Below the pieces are notes generated by a model. The model had not been told where the DNA came from, made no database searches, and saw only the letters and a program-made list of their open reading frames with translations. Positions 1-9,102 of a stretch of 64,000 bases of DNA are shown here, piece after piece. Where the stretch lies: the NCBI GenBank assembly GCA_046331095.1, contig JAXLRM010000008.1:82814-146813 (forward strand), in the 5' to 3' direction. The position numbers and the translations under genes are program-made. Each line of letters begins with the position of its first letter. The stretch's first letter is position 1. The stretch comes from JAIBAC01 sp046331095 (lineage in GTDB: Bacteria > Actinomycetota > Acidimicrobiia > UBA2766).

Positions 1-2
1 AG

Positions 3-344
3 CCATCACGTCCCGTTCTGATCCTGCCGGTCGGGATCGGACCCGGGTCCTCGTGGGAGGACCGGGTGAGTTGCGAGGCAGGCCAGATCTCCTACAAGGC
101 GACGGTCGTCTCGATGGGAGACGTCACCCTCGGGGACGCCAAGACGGTCCAGGCGCTCGAGATCGACGTGACCAACACCGTCGACGGACCCGGCCTGAAG
201 ACCGAGAGCGAGCAGAAGTACTGGTTCGCGCCGGACAGCCGCCTCAACGTCAAGATGCAGGACTCCACGAAGGCACAGCTCTCCGTGTACGACGTCACCC
301 ACTCGGGCATCGACCTGCTCGAGAGCATCACTCCACGCAAGTGA
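3..344 (+). CDS. Partial hypothetical protein (C-terminal 113 residues)
   Basis: The reading frame is open from the window edge (first full codon at 3) to a TGA at 342-344, so this is the 3' end of a gene that starts outside the window. An internal GTG at 66 is not needed as a start. The visible part begins with a hydrophobic stretch (VLILPVGIGPG). It continues as a polar, probably beta-rich domain with several Lys/Asp/Thr residues and ends ESITPRK. A DUF4352-like or other exported beta-sandwich domain is possible, but I do not recognise the family. The gene is followed by a 105-bp gap and then the lipase gene on the same strand. Confidence 0.6.
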   Translation, partial: PSRPVLILPVGIGPGSSWEDRVSCEAGQISYKATVVSMGDVTLGDAKTVQALEIDVTNTVDGPGLKTESEQKYWFAPDSRLNVKMQDSTKAQLSVYDVTHSGIDLLESITPRK

Positions 345-449
345 CCCGCGCCGTTGCAGGACTGGGGTTTCCCGGGCAGAATCTCCGATGGAGTGGGGAG
401 TCCTCCGGCGTCACCGGGACCGGAGCCACGCGTGCGAGGCTGACTGCTC

Positions 450-1349
450 ATGGGTACGAACCCACTGGGGGGTTTGGAGTCACTTGCCCGGGACACGACC
501 GCGGCACTGCGCCGTGGGCGCACCTACGCGATCGCCGTGCGAGAGGCGGTCGGTATCGCAGTGAACGTGGTCACCTACCCCCTCGGCATCCTCGACGAGG
601 CCCTCGACCACGCACCCGAACGCCGACACGCTGTCCACCCCGTCCGTGACTCGCGCTTTTTCGCCAGCCCAGCGGCGTTCGACGTGCCCGTCCTGCTGGT
701 CCACGGCTACGCGCACAACCGCAGTGGCTACCTGCTGCTGCGAAACCGCCTCCGCAGGCACGGCTTCGCCAACCTGTACACGCTGAACTACAACGCCCTC
801 GTCCAGGACATCCCCGCGATCTCCCAGCGCCTCGCGGATCGAGTCGAGTGCATCTGCGCCGAGACGCATCAGCCGTTCGTGCACCTCGTCGGCCACAGCC
901 TGGGCGGTATCGTCGCCCGCTACTACGTGCAGCGACTCGGGGGTGCCGAGCGTGTCTTGCGAGCGATAACCATCGGCAGCCCACACAACGGAACCCTGTC
1001 AGCGTCGCTGCTCGCGTTCTTGGGCCCAACAGCGAGACAACTCGCCTGGAACTCGGCGTTGATACGCTCACTGAACACCCGTATCGAGCCGACGCCGGTG
1101 CAGTGGACCTCGATCTGGTCGTCCTCGGACGAGCTCGTCGTTCCCGCCGAGTCGGCACGCCTCTGCCCGACGGCGTTCAGGGCCGAGAACCTGCCGATCG
1201 CGAACCAGGGACACATGAGCCTGCTCGTATCACCGCGGGTGATGGACATCGTCGTCGACCGACTCGGTGACATCGACGCCCATCCCCGCCTGCAATCCGA
1301 AAGGCGCTCGACGCTTCCTCCTACGGGCGACGCGAACCACGCACCCTGA
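450..1349 (+). CDS. Alpha/beta-hydrolase, class 2-like triacylglycerol lipase/esterase
   Basis: The 299-residue protein has an alpha/beta-hydrolase core with the oxyanion strand LLVHGYAHNRSG near residue 82 and the nucleophile elbow GHSLGG with Ser150. The probable acid is Asp227 (SSSDELVVP) and the probable general base is His255 (QGHMSL), so the triad is complete. This layout fits the bacterial EstA/LipB-type lipases that hydrolyse acylglycerols or esters. There is no clear signal peptide; residues 25-50 are only moderately hydrophobic. The last 17 codons lie inside the first unit of a 93-bp tandem repeat, so the C-terminal tail (SERRSTLPP...) is repeat-derived and probably not part of the fold. 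Substrate cannot be told from sequence. Confidence 0.85.
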   Translation: MGTNPLGGLESLARDTTAALRRGRTYAIAVREAVGIAVNVVTYPLGILDEALDHAPERRHAVHPVRDSRFFASPAAFDVPVLLVHGYAHNRSGYLLLRNRLRRHGFANLYTLNYNALVQDIPAISQRLADRVECICAETHQPFVHLVGHSLGGIVARYYVQRLGGAERVLRAITIGSPHNGTLSASLLAFLGPTARQLAWNSALIRSLNTRIEPTPVQWTSIWSSSDELVVPAESARLCPTAFRAENLPIANQGHMSLLVSPRVMDIVVDRLGDIDAHPRLQSERRSTLPPTGDANHAP

Positions 1350-1562
1350 CCCGAGGACGTCGAAGGAGGAAGCCCCTCGGCCTGCTACACCGAAAGGCGC
1401 TCGACGCTTCCTCCTACGGGCGACGCGAACCACGCACCCTGACCCGAGGACGTCGAAAGAGGAAGCCCCTCGGCCTGCTACACCGCAAGGCGCTCGACGC
1501 TTCCTCCTACGGGCGACGCGAACCACGCACCCTGACCCGAGGACGTCGAAAGAGGAAGCCCC
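1298..1562. repeat. 93-bp tandem repeat, 2.9 units
   Basis: Three head-to-tail units start at 1298, 1391 and 1484; the third breaks off after about 79 bp. The units are almost identical; the visible changes are an A/C near the unit start and aaggagg versus aagagg near position 60. Each unit has an inverted pair, CTTCCTCCT near its start and AGGAGGAAG (one mismatch in units 2 and 3) about 45 bp later, so transcripts could fold. Because 93 is divisible by three, frames stay open through it on both strands, but no protein is supported. It overlaps the lipase 3' end and lies between the convergent lipase and pcrA genes. Confidence 0.9.
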
Positions 1563-1580
1563 GCACGAGGCTCGGTCAGA

Positions 1581-4031
1581 TCAGACGTGTTCGAGGCGTG
1601 CCCACGCGAGGACGAGTTGCTTCTGTCCGGCGGACTCGAACGCGACCGTGGCGGTGGCCTTGTCGCCTGCTCCCTCGACACGCAGCACCACACCCGAGCC
1701 GAACTTCGGGTGGCGCACCTTGTCGCCCGGCTCGACGGCAGCGACGGGAACCGCGTCGGCGCCGTCGTCGGCGGTGCCGCGCCCGATCGTCGCTAGCGAC
1801 GAATCCCGTGGCGCGTCGTAGTCGATCTCGTCGTGTGAGCTCTCAGTTGCGGCTCCACCTGCCGGCATCCGGTCACGACGGAACCTCGCGTATCCGCGCT
1901 CCTCGCGGAAGCGGTCGCGATCGCGTCGCCACGACCGTACCTCGGCCGCCCCACCGGTCCTGTCGACGAGCTCGGCCGGCAGCTCTGCCAGGAAGCGCGA
2001 CGGGGAGTTGTAGCTCGTCCCGCCGAAGAGGGACCGATTGAGAGCATGGCACAGGTAGAGGCGGTCCATGGCCCGTGTGATGCCCACGTAGGCGAGGCGG
2101 CGCTCCTCCTCGAGCTGGTCCGGCTCGGTGAGGCTGCGCATGTGCGGGAACACGCCCTCTTCCATCCCGGTGACGAACACGACCGGGAACTCGAGTCCCT
2201 TGGCGTTGTGCAGCGTCATCAGCGTGACCGACGAAGACCCCGTCTCGACCTCGTCGGCGTCGGAGACCAACGAGACGTCCTCGAGGAACTCGCGTAGCTG
2301 CTCCTCGGGGGCGGGAGCACCCGCGTCGCCGTCGACGGAAGCACGGGCCTCCGCGGCGAACTCCGCTGCGACCGTGAGGAGCTCGGCCAGGTTCTCCAGC
2401 CGTCCCTGGGACTCGAGCGATGCCTCGGCACGCAACTCGGCCGCGTACCCGGTCGACTCCCAAGTCGCCTCGATGGCGGCAGCAAGGCCCCCAGTGGCGA
2501 GCTCGGTGCCGAGCTCTTCGATGATGCCGACGAAACCGGCGACAGCAGCGCGGGCACGCGGTTTGAGGTCGGGGACCTCGTCCACGCGGGCGAGCATCTC
2601 GCCCAGAGGCACACCCGCGGCCGCGGCGGCCGCCGCGAGACGGCTCAGGGTCTGGTCGCCGATCCCGCGCCTGGGCACGTTCACGATGCGCCGCAAAGAG
2701 ACCTCGTCGGCGGGATTGACGAGCAGTCGCAGGTACGCGAGAGCGTCCTTGATCTCGCGCCTGTCGTAGAACCGCGTGCCACCGACGACCTTGTACGGCA
2801 CGCCCGCGCGGACCAGTACCTCCTCGAGTACCCGCGCCTGGGCGTTGGTGCGGTAGAACACCGCGACATCACCCATCCGCACGCCTTCGTCGTCCACGAG
2901 GCGATCGATCTCGGTCGCCACGAACGCCGCCTCGTCGTGCTCGTTCTCGGCCTCGTACACCTGGATCCGGTGGCCCCCGCGCCGCTCCGTGAAGAGCCGC
3001 TTGTCGCGCCTTTGCAGGTTGTGAGCGATGACGGAGTTGGCGGCTTCGAGGATTTCCTGTGTCGAGCGGTAGTTCTGCTCGAGGTTCACCACCACCGCGT
3101 CCGGGTAGTCACGCTCGAACTCGAGGATGTTACGGACGTCCGCGCCACGGAACGCGTAGATCGACTGGTCGCCGTCGCCGACCACGCACAGGTTGCGCGC
3201 CGCCGCCGACCACAGTCTCGAGAGCTGGTACTGGGCCTGGTTGGTGTCCTGGTACTCGTCGACGAGGACGTAACGGAACCTTTCCGCGTACTCCCTGCGG
3301 ACGTCCTCGTGGTCGCGGAGCAGCTCTACGGTGCGCACGAGGAGGTCGTCGAAATCCATGGCGTTCGCCTCGCGCAGGCGGCGGTCGTAGAGGCCGAACA
3401 CCTGCGCGACGGCCCGGTCCACGTACCCGCTGGCGAGCTCGGCGAAACGATCGGGTGTGACGAGCTCGTTCTTGGCAGCCGATATCGCAGAGTGCACGCG
3501 ACGTGGGCCGAACTTCTTGGGGTCGAGATTGAGGTCGCGCACGCAGAGGGCGGTCAGGCGCTGGGCGTCGGACTGGTCGTAGATGCTGAATCCGGTCGCG
3601 AAGCCGAGGAGAGGTGCGTGCTTGCGAAGGATCCGCACACACGCCGAGTGGAACGTGCAGACCCACATGGTCTGGCCGAGCCTGTCGCCGACGAGGGCGC
3701 CGACGCGTTCGCGCATCTCCGTCGCGGCCTTGTTCGTGAACGTGATCGCGAGCACCGCCCACGGCGAGACGCCGAGATCACGGATCAGGTGGGCGATACG
3801 GTGGGTGAGGACCCGGGTCTTGCCCGAGCCTGCTCCTGCGACGATCAGGAGCGGGCCCTCGGTGTGGAGCACCGCCTCGCGCTGGCGGTCGTTGAGCCCG
3901 ACGAGGAGCGGGTTCGCGCCCGCATCGGCCTCGTCGGGTGCCTCGACGGCGTCGAGGCCGGCGTCTTCGGCCGGGCCGGGGGGGAGGGGTTCGACTGGTC
4001 GGGTCACCGATGTCATCGTCGCGCGCGTCAC
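1581..4031 (-). CDS. pcrA: ATP-dependent DNA helicase PcrA/UvrD
   Basis: This superfamily 1A 3'-5' DNA helicase acts in nucleotide-excision repair and in clearing recombinase or stalled polymerase. All SF1A motifs are visible: Walker A GAGSGKT (66-72), Ia TFTNKAA, Walker B with DEYQD (258-262), III GDGDQSIYAFRGA, IV QNYRST, V TLHNAKGLEFP and VI ERRLAYVGITRA. The 816-residue length suits actinobacterial PcrA. The C-terminus carries the Tudor-like RNA-polymerase-binding region (GDKVRHPKFGSGVV). The listed start is GTG 4031; an ATG at 4016 is equally possible. The gene stands alone, convergent with the lipase. Confidence 0.97.
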   Translation of the reverse strand: MTRATMTSVTRPVEPLPPGPAEDAGLDAVEAPDEADAGANPLLVGLNDRQREAVLHTEGPLLIVAGAGSGKTRVLTHRIAHLIRDLGVSPWAVLAITFTNKAATEMRERVGALVGDRLGQTMWVCTFHSACVRILRKHAPLLGFATGFSIYDQSDAQRLTALCVRDLNLDPKKFGPRRVHSAISAAKNELVTPDRFAELASGYVDRAVAQVFGLYDRRLREANAMDFDDLLVRTVELLRDHEDVRREYAERFRYVLVDEYQDTNQAQYQLSRLWSAAARNLCVVGDGDQSIYAFRGADVRNILEFERDYPDAVVVNLEQNYRSTQEILEAANSVIAHNLQRRDKRLFTERRGGHRIQVYEAENEHDEAAFVATEIDRLVDDEGVRMGDVAVFYRTNAQARVLEEVLVRAGVPYKVVGGTRFYDRREIKDALAYLRLLVNPADEVSLRRIVNVPRRGIGDQTLSRLAAAAAAAGVPLGEMLARVDEVPDLKPRARAAVAGFVGIIEELGTELATGGLAAAIEATWESTGYAAELRAEASLESQGRLENLAELLTVAAEFAAEARASVDGDAGAPAPEEQLREFLEDVSLVSDADEVETGSSSVTLMTLHNAKGLEFPVVFVTGMEEGVFPHMRSLTEPDQLEEERRLAYVGITRAMDRLYLCHALNRSLFGGTSYNSPSRFLAELPAELVDRTGGAAEVRSWRRDRDRFREERGYARFRRDRMPAGGAATESSHDEIDYDAPRDSSLATIGRGTADDGADAVPVAAVEPGDKVRHPKFGSGVVLRVEGAGDKATATVAFESAGQKQLVLAWARLEHV

Positions 4032-4093
4032 CTTGGCTCGCGGGGACTTGCGGGGAAGGGAGGTCGCTGTCGAGCCTACGTCGGGGCAGCCCT

Positions 4094-4108
4094 CGACGTG
4101 GGGACGTG
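4094..4108. repeat. Solitary left arm of the 51-bp dyad repeat
   Basis: The 15 bases CGACGTGGGGACGTG are identical to the left arm plus two bases of the 51-bp dyad repeat unit at 14574. They lie in the 87-bp gap between pcrA and the M20 gene. No right arm is present, so this is either a degraded relic or a chance match. Confidence 0.4.
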
Positions 4109-4118
4109 GGCCTACGGA

Positions 4119-5327
4119 TCACCCGATCAAGTCGCCGGTGGAGTCCGTCGCCGCGAATTCGGCCCGAACCGCTGCCAGGAGGGCATCGTCGGTAGCGAGG
4201 TCGATGACGGTGGCTGCCATCGAGAGGGCCGCGTCGTGGACCGCACGGTCTGCTGCAGGAGCCGCTGCTGCATCTGCGAAGCCGCGCTGGTGGTTGAGGT
4301 ACGGCCCCGACTCGATACCGATCATCGGATGTATCGCGGGCACGACCTGGCTCACGTTGCCCATGTCGGTCGACGATGCCGACTCGGGCCCGATCAACAC
4401 CTGCGGCACGAACTCACGTCCGAGTCTCTCGGCGTTCGCCTGGTAGGCGCCCGAGAGGGCATGGTTGTGCTTCATCTCCCGGTACGCGGCCATCGCAGCG
4501 GAGAACTCGACGCTGCAACCAGCTTCCACCACGGTCGACTCGACCTCGGCGCGCAGTCGGGCGGCCAGGTCCTCGACGTCCAGGTCGGTGCGAGCACGCA
4601 CGAACCAGTGGCCGGTCGCCTCTTCGGGAACGACGTTCGGGACGTCGCCGCCATGGGTGATCACGCCGTGACAGCGCTCCCAGTCACCCATCGGGTGCGC
4701 GGCGAGGACCCGGTAGACGTCGACGAGACCGTCGAGAGCGTTGCCGAGACGCGTGCGCGTCAGAGACGCGTGCGCCGCACGTCCGTGTACGGTCACGACG
4801 AGGTCGTTGACAGCGAGTGCAGGCGCTTCGCGGATGTCGAGTGGCGCCGGATGGACCATCAAGGCCGCGTCGACACCCTCGAAGGCGCCCCGCTCGACCA
4901 GGATCGCCTTGCCGCCCACCGCCTCTTCCGCCGGTGTGCCGAGCACGCAGAGGCGCATACCGAGCTCCTCGACGAGACCGGCAAGGACGAGCCCCGCCCC
5001 CGCCGCGCTCGCTCCGATCACGTTGTGGCCGCACGCGTGGCCTATCCGCGGCAGCGCGTCGTACTCCGCGCAGATCACGACGTGGGGACCGCTGCCGGAG
5101 CCGAGCTCCGCCCGGAACGCCGTCTCGACGTCGTAGGCGTGACGCGTGACGTCGAAGCCTGCACGTTCGAGGGTGTCGGCGAGGAGGTCGTGCGCGTGGA
5201 TCTCCTCCATCGCGAGCTCGGGATGGGCATGCAGGTCGTGGCTCAGAGCCACCATCGTCTCCCCCGCCGCGGCGGCGGCCAGACGTGCACGGTCCTCGAG
5301 ATCGGATGTGTCGTCGCTCGTGCTCAC
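4119..5327 (-). CDS. M20 family (PM20D2/AbgB-like) metal-dependent amidohydrolase
   Basis: This 402-residue cytoplasmic zinc hydrolase belongs to peptidase family M20D, whose members cleave N-acyl amino acids, dipeptides or aminobenzoyl-glutamate-like amides. The metal-site motifs are present: AEYDALP (87-93), GHACGHN (96-102) and TPAEEA (131-136). The dimerisation ('lid') domain is inserted in the middle (VNDLVVTVHGRAAHAS onward) and HPMIG precedes the last metal histidine region. The GTG start at 5327 overlaps the stop of the upstream acyl-CoA synthetase (GTGA), so the two are translationally coupled. That pairing suggests work on an acylated amine or amino acid, which is inference only. 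Confidence 0.9.
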   Translation of the reverse strand: MSTSDDTSDLEDRARLAAAAAGETMVALSHDLHAHPELAMEEIHAHDLLADTLERAGFDVTRHAYDVETAFRAELGSGSGPHVVICAEYDALPRIGHACGHNVIGASAAGAGLVLAGLVEELGMRLCVLGTPAEEAVGGKAILVERGAFEGVDAALMVHPAPLDIREAPALAVNDLVVTVHGRAAHASLTRTRLGNALDGLVDVYRVLAAHPMGDWERCHGVITHGGDVPNVVPEEATGHWFVRARTDLDVEDLAARLRAEVESTVVEAGCSVEFSAAMAAYREMKHNHALSGAYQANAERLGREFVPQVLIGPESASSTDMGNVSQVVPAIHPMIGIESGPYLNHQRGFADAAAAPAADRAVHDAALSMAATVIDLATDDALLAAVRAEFAATDSTGDLIG

Positions 5328-6974
5328 GTCGGCGACGCAGTCGTGCGCCGGGTCGCCTCCTGGCGCAACACCCGGCGTAGCACCTTGCCAGAGCCCGTGT
5401 ACGGGAGGGCGTCTATGAACCAGACGGCCTTGGGGACCTTGTAGTTGGCGAGATGCTCGCGGCAGAACGCCTTGAGCCCCTCCGCCGTGGGGACGTGCGG
5501 CACGACAGCATCGGTGACGGCGAACGCGACGAGGATATGGCCGTACTCCTCGTCGGGCACTCCTACCACCGCCACGTCCACGACCCCGGGGGCCTGCTCG
5601 AGGACGCGCTCGACCTCGGCCGGATAGACGTTCTCGCCTCCCGTGACGACCATGTCGTCCTTGCGATCGGCCACGTAGAGGTATCCATCCGCGTCCATGC
5701 GGCCGAGGTCGCCCATCTCGTAGAGGTGCGCGGGTGCGGCAACGGAGCCGAGCGTGGCGTCCTCGGTGTAACCCGAGAACATCGTTCCGCTCTCGACGAC
5801 GATCTCCCCGTCCTCACCGGCACCCGCGATTCCCCCGTCCTCACGCGTGATCCGGACACCGACACCGGGAAGTGGACGCCCCACCGTGCCGGGGTGCGCT
5901 GCCATGTCGGCATCGGTGGCGATGCTCACCCATCCTGCCTCGGTGGAGCCGTAGAGGTTCAGCAGCGTGGGACCGAAGACCTGACGCGCCCGGTCCACGA
6001 GCGCGGGCGGCAGCGCCGAGCCCGACACCACGACGTAACGCAGGCAGCCGAGGTCATGGCGTGCGAGGACCGCGGGATCGAGGTCGAGGATCCGCTTGAG
6101 CATCACGGGGACGAGCGCCGCACCGGCCGCGGCATGCGCCGACGCCAGTGACACGAAATCCTGGGGATCGAAGCGCTCCATCAGCACCTGTGTCCCGCCG
6201 ACCGCGAGCGCCACTCCCGTCCCGAAGAACCCGAGCGCGTGGTACAGCGGAGCAGGGACGACGATGCAGTCCCCCGGCGCGATCGGAACTCGCGCGCAGA
6301 AGCCCACCACCGACGACGGATCCGAGGTCTCCAACCGGCGTTCGGCGCCCTTGGGGTGGCCCGTCGTGCCCGACGTGTGGATCACGAGCGGCGCGTCCTC
6401 GTCGCCGCGTGGCGGCTCCGAATCCGGCATAGGAGCCAGAGCCGACTCGTAGTCCTCACCTCTGACGAGGACCGTGCCGGGGAAGTCGAAGACCCTGTCC
6501 ACGAAAGCCGGATCGACGATGACGGCCTTCACGTGCTGCTTTGCGAGTAGGCGCTCGACCTCTTCGGCGTGGAAAACGTGTTGACAGGGATCGGCGACAC
6601 GCCCGGCGGCGGCGCCAGCCCTCCGACAGCTCGCGGCAGTTCGGGAGGAGGAGGCGCGAGCCTCCCGCCGGATATCCCTCGGCGTGCAGGACGTGAGCGA
6701 GTTGGTTGACCCTTGCGTTGAGCTGCGCATAGCTCAACGAGCCCTGGCTGTCGACGACGGCCACCCTGTTCGGGTGCGTCGCCGCGCGCAGGCGGAACAC
6801 GGAGCCCATCAAGGGACCGCGCTGCGCGAGTGCCCACGCTGTCGCCGGGGTCCGCCACGGCGGTGGCGCGGACCCGACGGCGACGCACGCCAGGCGCAGC
6901 GAGCCGCGCAGCAACTCGTCGGCCGCACGGGCAAGGGAGCGGAACTGATCGGGGAGGATGCGAGTCGGGTCCAC
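5324..6974 (-). pseudogene. Frameshifted acyl-CoA synthetase (AMP-dependent synthetase/ligase)
   Basis: This adenylate-forming enzyme would activate a fatty or carboxylic acid to its acyl-CoA via an acyl-AMP. The C-terminal two thirds are intact: P-loop HTSGTTGHPKG, A5 LYGSTEAG, A7/A8 YEMGDLGRMDADGYLYVADRK and the A10 lysine in TGSGKVLRR. The N-terminal part (starting about GTG 6974; MGSVFRLRAATHPNR, LLLPNCREL) is in another frame. The frame breaks twice. One break is around 6618-6624 (after CRELSE) and the other is at the A4 run 6573-6576 (T4 in the gene), where a missing base would restore NTFFHAEEVERL. A short middle piece (GVSPIPVNTF) sits in the third frame. Everything else looks functional, so a recent mutation or homopolymer sequencing errors are both possible. 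If read from its first in-frame start, the 3' piece is about 468 codons (5324-6730). Confidence 0.8.
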
Positions 6975-7141
6975 GTCGCGGATGCTAATCCGGAGGCGTC
7001 CTGGGGCACCCGGGCACGTGCGGTTCCTGCGTGGCGACGGGCCGCGCGGTCCGTCTCCCGGACCCGAACGGGCGGCACAGCTACAGCGCGAAGGGGGTAC
7101 TGCCGATTGGGTGCTGAGGAATCGTTCCCGCTGGGGAGCAA

Positions 7142-7147
7142 CAGGAG
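7142..7147 (+). promoter_or_regulatory. Shine-Dalgarno deciding the TTG start of the GTPase
   Basis: CAGGAG lies 5 nt before TTG 7153. It supports a start at LQPVKVV rather than at the much earlier ATG 6958, whose extra residues are arginine-rich and unlike the family. Confidence 0.6.
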
Positions 7148-7152
7148 CACGC

Positions 7153-7677
7153 TTGCAGCCGGTCAAGGTGGTGATCGTCGGGCCCTTCGGCGCGGGGAAG
7201 ACCACGTTCATCCGCACGATCTCGGAGGTCACCGGGGTCTCGACCGATCGCGAGATCACCGACGCCTCTGGCTTCGGCTCCAAGACCGAGACGACCGTCG
7301 CCCTCGACTACGGGCGCATCACCATCGACGACGAGATCGTCCTCTACCTGTTCGGGACGCCGGGACAGGAGCGCTTCGAGTTCATGTGGGAGGTGGCGAG
7401 CCAGGGGATGCTCGGGTTCATCCTCCTGGTGGACTCGTCCCGGCCCGAGACCTTCGGCGAGGCACGCGGGATCCTCGACTGGTTCCGTAGCGCCGCCGAC
7501 GGTCCGTACCTGGTCGCCGCCAACAAGACCTCCGATCCCGCTGCCGACGCCGATCGGGTCCGCACCGGTCTCGGACTCGACGAGCGCGACCACGTCATCC
7601 CGACCGACGCGCTCGACCGCGAACAGGTGAAGGCGGCGCTCGTCGAGTTCCTGGAACGGCGCCTCGTTCACACCTGA
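7153..7677 (+). CDS. MglA/Cvn-type small GTPase (GTP-binding protein)
   Basis: This 174-residue Ras-like GTPase belongs to the actinobacterial family usually encoded with roadblock proteins and sensor kinases (CvnD-like, related to MglA). The P-loop is GPFGAGKTT (10-18), the switch II/G3 region is FGTPGQERF (67-75) and the G4 motif is NKTSD (124-128). Family members begin Q-P-V-K-I immediately before strand 1, which matches the TTG start chosen here. No roadblock partner is adjacent. Instead the gene converges on cheR of the chemosensory operon, so a role in polarity or signalling with that system is conceivable but unproven. It is divergent from the acyl-CoA synthetase gene. Confidence 0.85.
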   Translation: MQPVKVVIVGPFGAGKTTFIRTISEVTGVSTDREITDASGFGSKTETTVALDYGRITIDDEIVLYLFGTPGQERFEFMWEVASQGMLGFILLVDSSRPETFGEARGILDWFRSAADGPYLVAANKTSDPAADADRVRTGLGLDERDHVIPTDALDREQVKAALVEFLERRLVHT

Positions 7678-7692
7678 AGCCCGGCGCCCCAC

Positions 7693-9102
7693 CTACGGAC
7701 CTGGGAACCACCGGCCAGGTAGCGCCGGCGTCGCGGGAGGAGGCCCTTCGGACTCGTGCCGTTGCGGGCCGGCCCACTGGTCCACCGCGCAGGTTCCGTC
7801 GACGTGAAGCGCTCGGGCACGGCGGCGGCAGGCGTCGGCGAGGAGATCCACCGACATCGCCTCGAGGTACGGCTCGTAGCGTGACGGCGCCGCGGCGAGA
7901 CCCCGCGCTGCGACCTGGTACTCCGCGGCCGCACGACGACTGTGGCCTCCACGCTCCAACAACGTGGCATTGCAGGCACGCGCGAGCGCGAAGTCGGGGT
8001 CGAGGTACAGGACACGCCTGTACGCGTCGACGGCGTCGTCCGCCCCTCCACGATCGGCCACGCTGGCCAACACGAAATGGGCCTCGACATGGAACTCGTC
8101 GTGGTCGAGCACTGTCCGCGCCGCACGTGCAGCACCGTCGAGCTCGCCGCGCACGAGCGCCGCCTGCGCCGACGCGAGGGCCTCGCGTGCTTCGACCCTC
8201 GTGGTGATCCGGCTCCACACCCGCGCGGCCGCATCCTGCGTGCGCACGACCGATGTGGGTTCCGGGCCCCCACGACGGTTCCGGCTGTCGGCGGACGGGC
8301 GCCTGTAGGCGAACACGTCGCCGAGCTCCACGAGCTCGAGCTCGTGGTCCAGACCCCAGAGCGACTCGGCGGAACCGAGGAAGAGATGCCCGCCCGGGCG
8401 CAGCACGGACGTCAAGTTGGCCACCACCTCCTCGGTGACGGCCTTGTCGAAGTAGATGCCCACGTTGCAGAACAGGATCACGTCGGCAGGGTCGAAGCTC
8501 GGGCAAGGGCGCCGGAGGTTCGCCCGCACGAAGCGCACGCGCTCACGCAGCATCGGTCGCGCCACGACCCCGTGCCCCCCACCGTGGTCACACGACTCGA
8601 ACCAGCGCCGGTAGCTCGGCGGAAGGCCGGCCACGGCGGTCGCGGGGTATCGCCCGGCGCGTGCAACCTCGAGCGCTTCCCGACACCAGTCGACGGCGGT
8701 GACCCGCGACTTGGAGTCGCCGAGACGCGACGCCGCGCAGGCCGCCAGCGTCCACGCCTCCTCGCCCGTGGAGCATCCGGCGCTCACGATGTGCACCGCA
8801 CCGGTGCGCGCTGCGCACTCGGGAAGGACCGTCGCCTCCAATGCCTCGAACAGCTCCGGATGGCGCAGGAACGCCGTCTGGCCGACGGAGACGAGATCGA
8901 ACAGGGAGTCGACTTCGTGGGGATCGGAGTCCAGCAAGGAGACGTAGCGGTCGAGATCGCCCCCGCGGGTCAGCGACGCACGGGTGGCAAGTGAGTCCTG
9001 CAGGCGCATCCGGCTTCCCACCGGTAGCCGCAGCCCTGTTCGCCGTTCGAGGCTCGCGGCCGCCTCCGCGACGGGGTCAGACGCCACGGACGGCACCGTC
9101 AC
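7693..9102 (-). CDS. cheR: CheR-type chemoreceptor methyltransferase with C-terminal TPR-like region
   Basis: This enzyme methylates glutamates of the chemoreceptor using S-adenosylmethionine and sets adaptation. The N-terminal all-alpha CheR domain (LFDLVSVGQTAFLRHPELF) is followed by the Rossmann methyltransferase: motif I SAGCSTGEE (107-115), TAVDWCREALE and DVILFCNVGIYF. The region after about residue 265 has helical repeats with TPR character (VEAHFVLASVADRGGADDAVDAYRRVLYLDPDFALA), as in CheR proteins that bind partners. The length is 469 residues. The start is placed at GTG 9102, overlapping the end of the receiver-GAF gene by 26 nt; GTGs at 9096 and 9087 are alternatives. It is the last gene of the operon. 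Confidence 0.9.
   Translation of the reverse strand: MTVPSVASDPVAEAAASLERRTGLRLPVGSRMRLQDSLATRASLTRGGDLDRYVSLLDSDPHEVDSLFDLVSVGQTAFLRHPELFEALEATVLPECAARTGAVHIVSAGCSTGEEAWTLAACAASRLGDSKSRVTAVDWCREALEVARAGRYPATAVAGLPPSYRRWFESCDHGGGHGVVARPMLRERVRFVRANLRRPCPSFDPADVILFCNVGIYFDKAVTEEVVANLTSVLRPGGHLFLGSAESLWGLDHELELVELGDVFAYRRPSADSRNRRGGPEPTSVVRTQDAAARVWSRITTRVEAREALASAQAALVRGELDGAARAARTVLDHDEFHVEAHFVLASVADRGGADDAVDAYRRVLYLDPDFALARACNATLLERGGHSRRAAAEYQVAARGLAAAPSRYEPYLEAMSVDLLADACRRRARALHVDGTCAVDQWAGPQRHESEGPPPATPALPGRWFPGP

Noticed and set aside
1267..1821. Plus-strand frame encoding three copies of a 31-residue peptide
   Set aside because: It stays open only because the 93-bp repeat period is divisible by three. 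It has no ribosome site, overlaps two genes and is equally open on the other strand.
5085..5098. Second match to the repeat arm (ACGTGGGGACC)
   Set aside because: It is shorter and lies in coding sequence of the M20 gene, where it is explained by codons.
2937..5444. 835-codon open frame on the plus strand
   Set aside because: It is a shadow of pcrA and the M20 amidohydrolase; no domain is recognisable.
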